From: DSNY01 sp964539745
GTDB lineage: Bacteria > Pseudomonadota > Gammaproteobacteria > Burkholderiales > Burkholderiaceae_F
NCBI GenBank assembly: GCA_964539745.1
Contig: CAZIJU010000007.1
Coordinates: 1-64,000, forward strand
DNA length: 64,000 bases
Direction of reading: 5' to 3'
Position numbers and translations under genes: made by a program. Position 1 is the stretch's first letter; the number at the start of each line of letters is the position of its first letter. The notes under the pieces are model-generated. The model had not been told where the DNA came from and searched no databases. It saw nothing but the letters and a program-made list of their open reading frames with translations. This document shows, piece after piece, positions 52,339 to 59,679 of the stretch.

Positions 52339-53316
52339 ATGTTGAAGTCCTTCCTCGCCGCGGCGGCGTGCGCGCTGCTCGCGCAATCGGCCGCCGCCCA
52401 GTCGTATCCGACCAAACCCGTGCGCATCGTCGTGCCGTTCCCCGCCGGCGGAACAACGGACATCGTCGCTCGCCTCGTCGGCACGGAGCTGCAGAAGATG
52501 TGGGGCCAGCCGGTCGTCATCGAAAACCGCGGCGGCGCAGGCGGCAACATCGGCACTGAGGTCGTCGCCAAGTCGCCGGCCGACGGCTACACGCTGCTGA
52601 TGGGCACGGTCGGCACGCACGCGATCAACCTGCCGCTGTACACGCAGGGCGGTGGCAAGCTGCCGTACGACCCGATCAAGGACTTCGCGCCGATCACGCT
52701 CGTGGCGGCGGTGCCGAATGTGATGGTGGTGCCGGCGTCGCTGCCGGTGAACTCGGTGCAGGAGTTCATCGCGCTGGCGCGCTCCAAGCCGGGCCAACTC
52801 AACATGGCCTCGAGCGGCAACGGCACGTCGATCCATCTTTCCGGCGAGTTGTTCAAGAGCCTGACGAAGATCTACATGGTGCACCTGCCGTATCGGGGTT
52901 CGGCCCCCGCCGTACAGGATCTGATCGCGGGCAACACGCAGGTGATGTTCGACAACGTGCCGTCGGCGCTGCCGCACATCCGCAGCGGCCGGCTGAAGGC
53001 GCTTGCGGTCACCTCGCGCGAGCGCGCACCCGCGCTGCCGAACGTGCCCACGATCGAGGAGGCCGCGGGCCTGAAGGGCTTCGACGCGACGTCCTGGTTC
53101 GGGCTGTTCGCGCCGGCCGGCACGCCGCGCGAGATCGTCGCAAAGGTGCATCAGGACGTCGTCAAGGTGCTGAGCGCGCCCGAAATGCGCGAGCGCTTTC
53201 TCGGTCAGGGCGCCGCACCGGTCGGCAATACGCCGGAGCAGTTCGCCGCGTTCATCCGCAGCGAAATCGACAAGTGGACGCAGGTCGTGAAATTCTCCGG
53301 CGCGAAGGTCGACTGA
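52339..53316 (+). CDS. Bug-family (TctC) periplasmic solute-binding protein
   Basis: A 325-residue extracytoplasmic receptor. Signal peptide MLKSFLAAAACALLAQSAAAQ, then YPTKPVRIVVPFPAGGTTDIVARLV, the hallmark of the Bug family, plus NRGGAGGNIGTEVVAKSPADGYTLLMGT and HIRSGRLKALAVTS...NVPTIEEA. These bind carboxylates or small organic acids for TTT transporters, but most Bug proteins are orphans; no tctAB is present here. The ligand cannot be read. Start fixed by the signal peptide, with AAGGAGAG upstream. Confidence 0.93.
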   Translation: MLKSFLAAAACALLAQSAAAQSYPTKPVRIVVPFPAGGTTDIVARLVGTELQKMWGQPVVIENRGGAGGNIGTEVVAKSPADGYTLLMGTVGTHAINLPLYTQGGGKLPYDPIKDFAPITLVAAVPNVMVVPASLPVNSVQEFIALARSKPGQLNMASSGNGTSIHLSGELFKSLTKIYMVHLPYRGSAPAVQDLIAGNTQVMFDNVPSALPHIRSGRLKALAVTSRERAPALPNVPTIEEAAGLKGFDATSWFGLFAPAGTPREIVAKVHQDVVKVLSAPEMRERFLGQGAAPVGNTPEQFAAFIRSEIDKWTQVVKFSGAKVD

Positions 53317-53701
53317 AGGCTGGCGCGCTGCTCGCGCGCAAGGAACTCGCCCGCGCGCGCGCTCTCGAGGCTCTCGGTTTCTACCAGGCGCTGCTGCGCG
53401 CGCTGGTCGAGCTGTTCGGCATGGCGCACCGTCCGGAGCGCTTCGACAACCGCCGCGAAGCGGCGCGTTGCGGTGCAGGCTCACGTCACGCAGTGACGTG
53501 AAGCGCGCTTCGCGCGCGTGCCGCAGCCACTTCGGGCTGCGCTACGTGCACGGCGACTTCCCGCCGGAGGTGCAGCGCCGGCTCGCGCACTTCGCCCTCG
53601 TACCGGACGCGCATTCGCTGGCGGGTCGCATCGACGAGATCGTCGCCGCGATCCAAACGCAGCATGCGGCGCTTACGGCGCAGAATCGCGCGGCGCCGTG
53701 A
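53317..53701 (+). pseudogene. Disrupted C-terminal remnant of a nucleotidyltransferase-like gene
   Basis: Two pieces in different frames join into one protein-like sequence: LLARKELARARALEALGFYQALLRALVELFGMAHRPERFD up to 53447, and FGLRYVHGDFPPEVQRRLAHFALVPDAHSLAGRIDEIVAAI from 53531. The joined pattern resembles the helical C-terminal half of nucleotidyltransferase-domain proteins; the family call is from memory and not firm. The first half of the gene is absent. Between the pieces lies an 83-bp hairpin-rich insertion. It fills the space between the Bug gene and the PHA-depolymerase-like gene, whose 3' end it overlaps. Confidence 0.5.
53448..53530. mobile_element. 83-bp triple-hairpin insertion
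   Basis: Three perfect short hairpins in a row: CGCCGC-GAA-GCGGCG, CACGTCAC-GCA-GTGACGTG and GCGCGC-TTC-GCGCGC, with a weak outer pairing (TGCGG / CCGCA). It interrupts the reading frame of the remnant gene between codons for RFD and FGL. There is no coding capacity. It may be a small REP- or MITE-like element. Confidence 0.5.
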
Positions 53702-54719
53702 CGCGCTCGACCATCGCGCGCAGCGCCGCGATCTGCGCGCCGCTTTTGATCGCGTAGTCGGGTCCCGTATAGCCCCACCAGTCCCAGCAGCCGAGCGGAT
53801 TGTTCGGCAGCCAGGCGAGCAACCAGTTGGGCCGCACCGGCTTGACCTGCGGATACAGCACGATCGTGTCGTTGGCGGCCGCCCAGTCGTTGTAGCCGGC
53901 GTCGCGGACGAAGGCTTCGCCGACATCCTGTACTCCCTGGCGGCAGCCGTGCAGCGCGACGTGCACGCGGCAGCGCACGCCTGCCGCACATTGTTCCGGC
54001 ACGAACACGTATCCCTCGCGGTCGAGCGAACTGAGCAGCCAGGCGCGCCGCCACGGCGAAAGAAACTCGCCCTGCCGGAAGCGTTCGAGCCGGCCGCGGC
54101 CGTGGCGTCCGCTGGTCGCGGTGCCGTACAGGTACTCCAGCATGCGCGCGGCCGCGTCGTCGCCGCAGCGGTTCAGGTAGGGACTGGCGTTGGCTTCGCA
54201 CGCCGCACCGCTCGCGCGCGTGGGCATTCCATGGCCGAGCCCGGGCACGAACTCGAAGTGTGTTCCGGCGGGGTTGAAGTGCGCGAAGAAGTCGCGCGCC
54301 GCTTCGACGACGGTCCGTGCGACGACCGCGTCGGCGCCGCCGGCGAGCAGCCATGCGCGCGTTCGCTTGAGGTTCTCCGTCGAATCGATCCAGCGCAGCG
54401 CGGCCAGCCGCCGCGCTTCCGCGATCGCCACCTGCGCATCCGGTGCGCCCCGCGAACAGGTGTCGAGCGCGCGCCGCGGATCGCCGGCAGCGCAGCGGTA
54501 CGGCCCGCCGGCAACGACGCCGACGCCGCGCACGAGCGCCGAGTGCGCGACCGCGAACTGCACGGCCATGTAGCCGCCAGCGGACAGTCCCGAGACCGTG
54601 ACCTGGGCCGGATCGGCGCCGTACGCGCGCAGCGATCCGACGTCGTCGGCGCATGCGACGAGCACAGCCAGCACCGCAGCCACGCCGATAATGCGGTGCT
54701 TACGCAAGGATCCGTCCAC
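53673..54719 (-). CDS. Poly(3-hydroxybutyrate) depolymerase-like secreted hydrolase (type 2 catalytic order)
   Basis: A 348-residue alpha/beta hydrolase. The lipase box is early (VSGLSAGGYM, about residues 43-52), a His in PGLGHGMP follows, and the oxyanion-hole segment ALHGCRQG comes late, the reversed order of type 2 extracellular PHB depolymerases. The N-terminus has a hydrophobic core and lipobox-like LVAC (Cys23), so it may be a lipoprotein. No substrate-binding domain follows the catalytic part; short-chain PHA or oligomers are likely substrates. The start is GTG at 54719 with GGGAGG 4 bp upstream. It is divergent from the next gene with a single base between start codons. Confidence 0.8.
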   Translation of the reverse strand: MDGSLRKHRIIGVAAVLAVLVACADDVGSLRAYGADPAQVTVSGLSAGGYMAVQFAVAHSALVRGVGVVAGGPYRCAAGDPRRALDTCSRGAPDAQVAIAEARRLAALRWIDSTENLKRTRAWLLAGGADAVVARTVVEAARDFFAHFNPAGTHFEFVPGLGHGMPTRASGAACEANASPYLNRCGDDAAARMLEYLYGTATSGRHGRGRLERFRQGEFLSPWRRAWLLSSLDREGYVFVPEQCAAGVRCRVHVALHGCRQGVQDVGEAFVRDAGYNDWAAANDTIVLYPQVKPVRPNWLLAWLPNNPLGCWDWWGYTGPDYAIKSGAQIAALRAMVERVTAPRDSAP

Positions 54720-54720
54720 G

Positions 54721-55350
54721 ATGCCTCCCGAACGTCAAACGCCCTGGCTGGCTGGCCTGCTCGCGGCGACGATCGTCGGGCTGATCGTCTCCGGCTGGCA
54801 ACCGTACGATCGGCCGACCTGGCTGCTCGAGGTCGCGCCTGTGCTGATCGTCGTGCCCCTGCTCGTCGCCACGCGGCGGCGCTACCCGCTGACCACGCTA
54901 CTGTACGGTCTGATCTTTCTGCATTCGCTGGTGCTGATCGTCGGCGGCGCCTACACCTATGCGCGCGTGCCCGCCGGCTTTTGGGTGCAGGAGGCGTTCG
55001 CGTTGTCGCGCAATCCGTACGACAAGCTGGGGCATTTCATGCAGGGTTTCGTTCCGGCGATCGCCGCGCGCGAAATCCTTCTGCGCGGCGAATTCGTGCG
55101 CGGCCGGCGCATGCTCGCCTTCCTGTGCGTGTGCGTGGCGCTCGCGGTCAGCGCGTTCTACGAGCTGATCGAATGGTGGGCCGCGCTTGCGCTCGGCCAG
55201 GGCGCAGACGAATTTCTCGGCACGCAAGGCGACCCGTGGGATACGCAGTCGGACATGTTCCTGGCGTTGATCGGCGCATCGCTCGCGCTCGCCATGTTGT
55301 CGCGGCCCCACGATCGCGCGCTGCAGCAACTGCCTCCGGTCGGCCGCTGA
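54721..55350 (+). CDS. DUF2238 / YjdF-like inner-membrane protein
   Basis: A 209-residue membrane protein with about six helices. It matches YjdF-type proteins: RPTWLLEVAPVLIVVPLLVATRRRYPLTTLLYGLIFLHSLVLIVGGAYTYARVP, NPYDKLGHFMQGFVPAI and FYELIEWWAALALGQGADEFLGTQGDPWDTQSDM. Function is unknown. The start codon is separated by one base from the GTG of the divergent depolymerase gene, so each promoter must lie within the other's coding sequence or be absent. Confidence 0.85.
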   Translation: MPPERQTPWLAGLLAATIVGLIVSGWQPYDRPTWLLEVAPVLIVVPLLVATRRRYPLTTLLYGLIFLHSLVLIVGGAYTYARVPAGFWVQEAFALSRNPYDKLGHFMQGFVPAIAAREILLRGEFVRGRRMLAFLCVCVALAVSAFYELIEWWAALALGQGADEFLGTQGDPWDTQSDMFLALIGASLALAMLSRPHDRALQQLPPVGR

Positions 55351-55495
55351 TGGCCGCGCGGCAAACTTGAGCCCGCGCGTCTCGTGAATAGTCGACGCAT
55401 CGATTACGTTTTCAGCCATTCCGCGCGCGCTGTCATCTGATTAACTTCAGACGCGTTGTCAGGCGAAGCAGACGCGGGAAACGACGGAGCTGAAG

Positions 55496-55789
55496 ATGCT
55501 GATGCGCGTGCGCGAACAGGGCGACGAAGTCCACATCGATCTGACAGGCGTTGCCGGCCGACAGCAGCGCGTGCTCAAGGCGCTGACTGAATGCCGGCGC
55601 GACGCCGGCGGAGCGGGCGAGCCGCTGGACCGCGCCGACGTTTCGGTCCGCGCCGGCGCGAACGACATGCACATCCGGTTGAAGGGTCGCAACGGTGTGC
55701 GCTTCGAGGCGATGACGATCTACCGCTGCCTGCGCCAAGCCCTCATCGAGCGCCCCGCCGATCCGCCGGGCGCCGTGGCCGCCGGGTAG
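55496..55789 (+). CDS. Small conserved-looking hypothetical protein, 97 residues
   Basis: Not recognised as a named family. The sequence MLMRVREQGDEVHIDLTGVAGRQQRVLKALTECRR... has alternating beta/helix character, low Arg/Ala bias compared with shadow frames, and GGAG 5 bp before the ATG. The part after residue 50 (VSVRAGANDMHIRLKGRNGVRFEAMTIYRCLRQALIER) also looks folded. It stands alone ahead of repeat island 4. Confidence 0.65.
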   Translation: MLMRVREQGDEVHIDLTGVAGRQQRVLKALTECRRDAGGAGEPLDRADVSVRAGANDMHIRLKGRNGVRFEAMTIYRCLRQALIERPADPPGAVAAG

Positions 55790-55851
55790 CGGCGCCAGGT
55801 TTTCCGAACTACGGTCGGCTGGTCGCCCCCGGCAGCGAGTCGGGTTCGCTT

Positions 55852-56260
55852 ATTGGGCGTTACCCCAGGCTCGTGATACCGCCCCCGCGCATGTTCATTT
55901 CGCCGTTGCACACGCCGGTTCCGTCATCCCGACCCCGGCCCTGAGTCGGGGGAGGGATCCGACGTGGCGGGCTGCGGAGATTCCTCGCCTTCGGCTCGGA
56001 ATGACAATGGGATGCGGGCTCGGAATGACGTCTTGCTGTCATCCCGACTCCGGCGGCAAGCCGGGGGAGGGATCTCGACGCGGCGAGCTGCGGAGATTCC
56101 TCGCCTTCCGCTCGGAATGACAGTGGGATGCGGGCTCGGAATGACGGGGGATGCGGGCTCGGAAATCGGAATGACGAGGCATGCGGCTCGGAGTGACGAC
56201 GGGTGAGGGATACGACGGGCGGGCGGTTGGCACGTGTCACGGCGACTCGTAATGCTCGAG
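55852..56260. repeat. Repeat island 4, inverted copy of the TIR element
   Basis: The left end (GGGCGTTACCCCAGGCTCGT at 55856) is the reverse-complement form of the right end of island 2, and the right end (GTGTCACGGCGACTCGTAAT at 56234) that of the left end of island 2. The interior has GTCATCCCGACCCCGGCCCT and GAGATTCCTCGCCTTCGGCT units in two blocks. So the whole element is present in the opposite orientation. It lies between the 97-residue gene and the end of the outer-membrane protein gene. Confidence 0.7.
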
Positions 56261-56279
56261 ACCGTGGTGCCGCCGGTCG

Positions 56280-56972
56280 CTAGAAGGCGAGCTTCAGACC
56301 AGCCGTCAACAGCTTGGCCCGACGGCGATCGGGCTGAACAGCCCACGAGAAATCGACGAAGAGCTTTTCCGGACGCAACGCGTAGCGCGCGCCGATGCCG
56401 AGCCAGGCCGCTTCGCGGTCGTCGCCGTAGAGTTCCGCGCCGAAGTCGAATCCGCCGGCGCCGGTCCACTCGAGCGCCAGCGCCCACGCCGTCGCGTCGA
56501 CCCGCTGCGATTGCGAGCGGCTCCAGCCAAGGTTGGCGTGCAGCAGCAGACGCTTCGCCAGCGGCATCGACATGACCGCGGCGAGCGCCGTCGTCTCGTG
56601 CCTCAAGCTTCCGCCCGGCGCCCGTTCGCCGCCGATCGAGTATGCGAGCGTGACGCCGATTTCGTCGTCGCCGAGTTCCCGCAGCCACGTCTTCCCGGAC
56701 AGGGCGGCTGCGGTGAACCGGTCCGACTCCGACCGCGTCCATCCGCCACCGAACGCCAACTGCGTGCGGGCGCCCACGCCGCAACCCGGCTGGACCCATC
56801 CGCCCGTCTGCGCCGGCGCCGCCCCCGACGTGTGGCGCAGCAGATAGGACTCCAGTTCGCATTTGCCGGCGGCCAGTACGCCGGCGTCTTCGGTCGCGAA
56901 CGGTCGCCCCGCCAGCGCCGGCAATGCGGCAAGCGCGAGCAGTGCACCGGCGAGAAGGCGGGCGGCGCGCAT
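56280..56972 (-). CDS. Outer-membrane beta-barrel protein, unknown function
   Basis: A 230-residue exported protein: signal peptide MRAARLLAGALLALAALPALA, then GRPFATEDAGVLAAGKCELESYL, a start shared with a broad group of predicted outer-membrane transport proteins, alternating hydrophobic strands and a C-terminal Phe (GLKLAF). It has two cysteines near 38 and 64 that may pair. It starts 3 bp after the stop of the next outer-membrane protein gene, so the two form an operon. Confidence 0.75.
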   Translation of the reverse strand: MRAARLLAGALLALAALPALAGRPFATEDAGVLAAGKCELESYLLRHTSGAAPAQTGGWVQPGCGVGARTQLAFGGGWTRSESDRFTAAALSGKTWLRELGDDEIGVTLAYSIGGERAPGGSLRHETTALAAVMSMPLAKRLLLHANLGWSRSQSQRVDATAWALALEWTGAGGFDFGAELYGDDREAAWLGIGARYALRPEKLFVDFSWAVQPDRRRAKLLTAGLKLAF

Positions 56973-56975
56973 CGT

Positions 56976-57641
56976 TCAGAACCGGTACGACAGTCCGAGC
57001 GACACCACCGGATACGCCTTGAAGTCGTCGACGGCGTCGCGGAACTGCGCTTCCTCGGCACGCAGGTCGTTCTGCAATTGCGTGCACACCGGCGCGGGCA
57101 GCGACGGCCCGCAGGTGCCGGTGAGGCTCGCACGGGTCTTCTGGAACATCACGCCGAGATCGATGCTCGCGCCGAAACCCGCTGCGCCGCGCGGCGCCGA
57201 GCCCCAGCCGATGCCAAGATAGGGGCTCGTCTTGTCGAAGCGCACGCGGCCGTCGAGCGTGCCGACATCGGCCGAGTTGTAGGGCACGCCGTTGATCTCG
57301 ATCGTGCTGCCGTCGCCGCGTCCGGTGAAATCGAAGCGATTGTCGTTGTAGGCCACACCCGCCGAGATGCGGAAGCTTCCGGCGAACGGGTGCAGATCCG
57401 CGAGCGCGAAAACCGTGCCGAACTTGAGTTTGGCGTCGTAGCGGATGCCCGATTCGGTCTGATCGCGCGATAACGATCCGCCGTTGGCCCACAGGCGGGC
57501 CGCGAAGCGGTCCGCCAGCGGCCAGCCGAATTCGGCGCCGAGTCCGGTCGTTCCGCCTTTGACGGCGATCGTTTGCGCGGCCGCCGGCGTGGCGGCGCTG
57601 ATCAGCAGCGCGGCGAGCGCCGCGTGGGTGCGTCTTTGCAT
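56976..57641 (-). CDS. Outer-membrane beta-barrel protein, unknown function
   Basis: A 221-residue exported protein with signal peptide (MQRRTHAALAALLISAATPAAAQ), then TIAVKGGTTGLGAEFGWPLADRFAARL, strand-rich segments and C-terminal SYRF with the barrel-sorting Phe. A helical Glu/Asp-rich segment (LQNDLRAEEAQFRDAVDDFKAYP) precedes the last strand, as in DUF-type barrel proteins of this size. The start is the ATG with GAGG upstream. It is followed by the 230-residue barrel gene. Confidence 0.75.
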   Translation of the reverse strand: MQRRTHAALAALLISAATPAAAQTIAVKGGTTGLGAEFGWPLADRFAARLWANGGSLSRDQTESGIRYDAKLKFGTVFALADLHPFAGSFRISAGVAYNDNRFDFTGRGDGSTIEINGVPYNSADVGTLDGRVRFDKTSPYLGIGWGSAPRGAAGFGASIDLGVMFQKTRASLTGTCGPSLPAPVCTQLQNDLRAEEAQFRDAVDDFKAYPVVSLGLSYRF

Positions 57642-57687
57642 CCTCAACCTCGTTGTCGTGCGTGGCGCCGCACGCAGGCGTCGGCCG

Positions 57688-58701
57688 TCATTGGCCGCCG
57701 AGCACGATAGTGACGCACACGGCCGCGTGATCCGGAAAGATGCGGCCCAAGTCCGCCCCAATCGGGTCGGCGCCCTGCAGCGCCGGGCGGCGGCGCTCCA
57801 TCAGATGGTCGGCGAAGATCTCGACCGCAGCGACGTACCCGATCGCGCGCGCCGATTGCGCGACGAACTCCTCGGACACCAGCACGTGGTCGATCCGCTC
57901 CGGCTCGCCGCCGTGCAGGACCGTGAACGCGACGTCGCGCGCACGTTGCGGGGCGGGCCGTCGCACCACGTCGAACGCATCGAACAGCATGCAGTCGCGC
58001 TGCGGGCGGTCGTCGGACTTCCAGGACGTGTCGGCGACGATCTGCGTGGTCACCGCGCCCGGCGCGTCGTTGAAGTCGCCGGCGACCAACAGCGGCGCGC
58101 GCGAACCGAGCGTGGCTTCGACGACGAGCCGGCGCAGCGCCGCCGCCTCGGCGCCGCGGATGATCAGCGAACGAAGCTCGCCGCGCGCCTCGGCGTACGG
58201 GTCGTCGGGTCGCTCGCCGTCGACGAATTCCGGGCGGCGCGACTTCAGGTGCACGTTCAGCAGCGTCAGCGGCGTGCCGTCGGGCAGCGGCACCGTCGCG
58301 CGCAGCAGCGGCCGCGAGAACTGCGTGTGCTGGCCACGCTCGGGCACCGGCACCGCACAGCCCGGCGGCAGGTCGGCGATCGACTCGACGCGCGGCTGCC
58401 ACGGCTGCCGCCAGACCAGACCGACCCGCGGCTTCGCATTGTTCTCGTCCGCGAGCGGCACGGCAAAGCCGAAAGCGCGCCCGCGGCTTGCCGTCTGCCG
58501 AACCACGTCCGACAGTGCCTGCTCATGGAAGACCTCCTGCACCAGCACGAAATCGGCCGCGAGCCGGTCGAACAGCGTGGCGAGCCACTGCGTCTTCGCG
58601 ATGTACTCGTCCGGCGTGTACGGCGCGAAACCGTCGTACGTGCGCCGCCCGGCCAGCGCGAGGTTCAGACAGTTGATCGTCGCGATGCGCAGCGTATTCA
58701 C
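57688..58701 (-). CDS. Endonuclease/exonuclease/phosphatase family protein
   Basis: A 337-residue metal-dependent hydrolase with the DNase-I fold. Catalytic segments: ATINCLNLA, VLVQEVF (Glu), NVHLKSRR (His), VAGDFNDAPG (Asp/Asn) and a final FPDHAAV (Asp-His). No signal peptide is seen. Members cleave nucleic acids or phosphoesters; substrate uncertain. The start is GTG at 58701, 4 bp after the VOC stop, so it is coupled to that gene. Confidence 0.88.
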   Translation of the reverse strand: MNTLRIATINCLNLALAGRRTYDGFAPYTPDEYIAKTQWLATLFDRLAADFVLVQEVFHEQALSDVVRQTASRGRAFGFAVPLADENNAKPRVGLVWRQPWQPRVESIADLPPGCAVPVPERGQHTQFSRPLLRATVPLPDGTPLTLLNVHLKSRRPEFVDGERPDDPYAEARGELRSLIIRGAEAAALRRLVVEATLGSRAPLLVAGDFNDAPGAVTTQIVADTSWKSDDRPQRDCMLFDAFDVVRRPAPQRARDVAFTVLHGGEPERIDHVLVSEEFVAQSARAIGYVAAVEIFADHLMERRRPALQGADPIGADLGRIFPDHAAVCVTIVLGGQ

Positions 58702-58705
58702 TCGA

Positions 58706-59098
58706 TCAAGCGGCTGCGGCCGGTCTGCGCTCTTCCATCAGCGCGAGCAGGTTCGAATCGGGGTCCCGGAAGAACGCCATCCACAGTTCGTGATCGGGCA
58801 TCCTGGCGACGAGGTGCGGCGGCTGCTCGAAGTACACGCCGGCGGACGTCAGCCTCGCGACCATGGCGTCGATGGCGGCCACCCGCAGGTAGATGCAGAA
58901 CGCGGCCTGCCCCGGACCGCGCGGCTCATGCCCGCCTTCGAGCATCAGCCGCACCCCCGCGCAGTCGAAGAACGCCAGATCGCCGAAGCGGAACAGCGGC
59001 GCAAGCCCCAGCGTGTCGCGATAGAAGCGCTCGGCGCGGTCGGCGTCCGACACGTGCAGCGCGATCTGGCCGATCGGGCCGAGTCCCGCGCTACCCAT
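58706..59098 (-). CDS. VOC-superfamily (glyoxalase-like) protein
   Basis: A 130-residue single-domain vicinal oxygen chelate protein. It has IGQIALHVSDADRAERFYRDTLGLAPLF at the start and FFRDPDSNLLALMEE at the end, the paired beta-alpha-beta-beta-beta motifs with metal ligands His and Glu. Substrate unknown. It lies 4 bp from the neighbouring genes on each side, within a minus-strand run from 59531 to 57688. Confidence 0.87.
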   Translation of the reverse strand: MGSAGLGPIGQIALHVSDADRAERFYRDTLGLAPLFRFGDLAFFDCAGVRLMLEGGHEPRGPGQAAFCIYLRVAAIDAMVARLTSAGVYFEQPPHLVARMPDHELWMAFFRDPDSNLLALMEERRPAAAA

Positions 59099-59102
59099 CG
59101 CA

Positions 59103-59531
59103 TCATTCCTCGCTCTCGTCGAAGCGCGGCTTGCGGACGAAACCGCGCGCCTCGGCGCTGCCCTGGTAGCCGCCCGACTTTCGCTGGCGCTCGGCGCCGC
59201 CGCGCTCGCTGCCCGTGCGCGGTCGCGGCGTGGTCACCTCCATCAATTGGATCACGAGCCGCAGCGCCTTGTTGACCGAGGCGTCGCCGCGGAAAACGCG
59301 CGCCACGTCGGGGTCGAGCGTCACCGTGAAGCCGCGCGCGTGACCGTCCTCGCCGCGCGTGTGCTTCGGGCGCGGCACGCGCTGGTACGGGTCGCCGTAG
59401 GCTTCGCGCGGCGGCCCGGGCGGTCGGGTGCGCGTCGCGCCGCCCGTCTCGTTGCTGCGGAACGGCTTGCGCGGCGCCCGCTCGTCGCGCGTACCGCGCG
59501 TCGCGCCGCCTTTGCCTGCGAACTTCTTCAT
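59103..59531 (-). CDS. Basic hypothetical protein with conserved C-terminal core
   Basis: A 142-residue protein rich in Arg, Gly and Pro. Only residues about 70-105 (GFTVTLDPDVARVFRGDASVNKALRLVIQLMEV) look folded; the rest is low-complexity and charged, like an RNA- or DNA-binding tail. I cannot name the family. The ATG at 59531 gives MKKFAGKGG. It is the first gene of the short run with the VOC and phosphatase genes. Confidence 0.65.
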   Translation of the reverse strand: MKKFAGKGGATRGTRDERAPRKPFRSNETGGATRTRPPGPPREAYGDPYQRVPRPKHTRGEDGHARGFTVTLDPDVARVFRGDASVNKALRLVIQLMEVTTPRPRTGSERGGAERQRKSGGYQGSAEARGFVRKPRFDESEE

Positions 59532-59623
59532 GTTCGACCTCGTTTGCGCAGCGCACGTCGTCGGCGCGCCTGCGACGGAATACGGCATCGCGGCGCGCCG
59601 GGTGCAACTGTAGCGCGACCCGC

Positions 59624-59660
59624 AAGAAAAGACGCCGCCGTCCTGTCGGACGGCGGCGTC
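59624..59660 (-). terminator. Rho-independent terminator after fadD
   Basis: A long GC stem (GACGCCGCCGTCC / GGACGGCGGCGTC) is followed on the minus strand by TTTTCTT, 20 bp after the stop codon. Confidence 0.93.
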
Positions 59661-59679
59661 CGTTCACGAGCGCAAACGG

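Noticed and set aside
55838..56260. Prophage or integron origin for the repeat islands
   Set aside because: No integrase, attC-like structure or phage gene is in or near any island.
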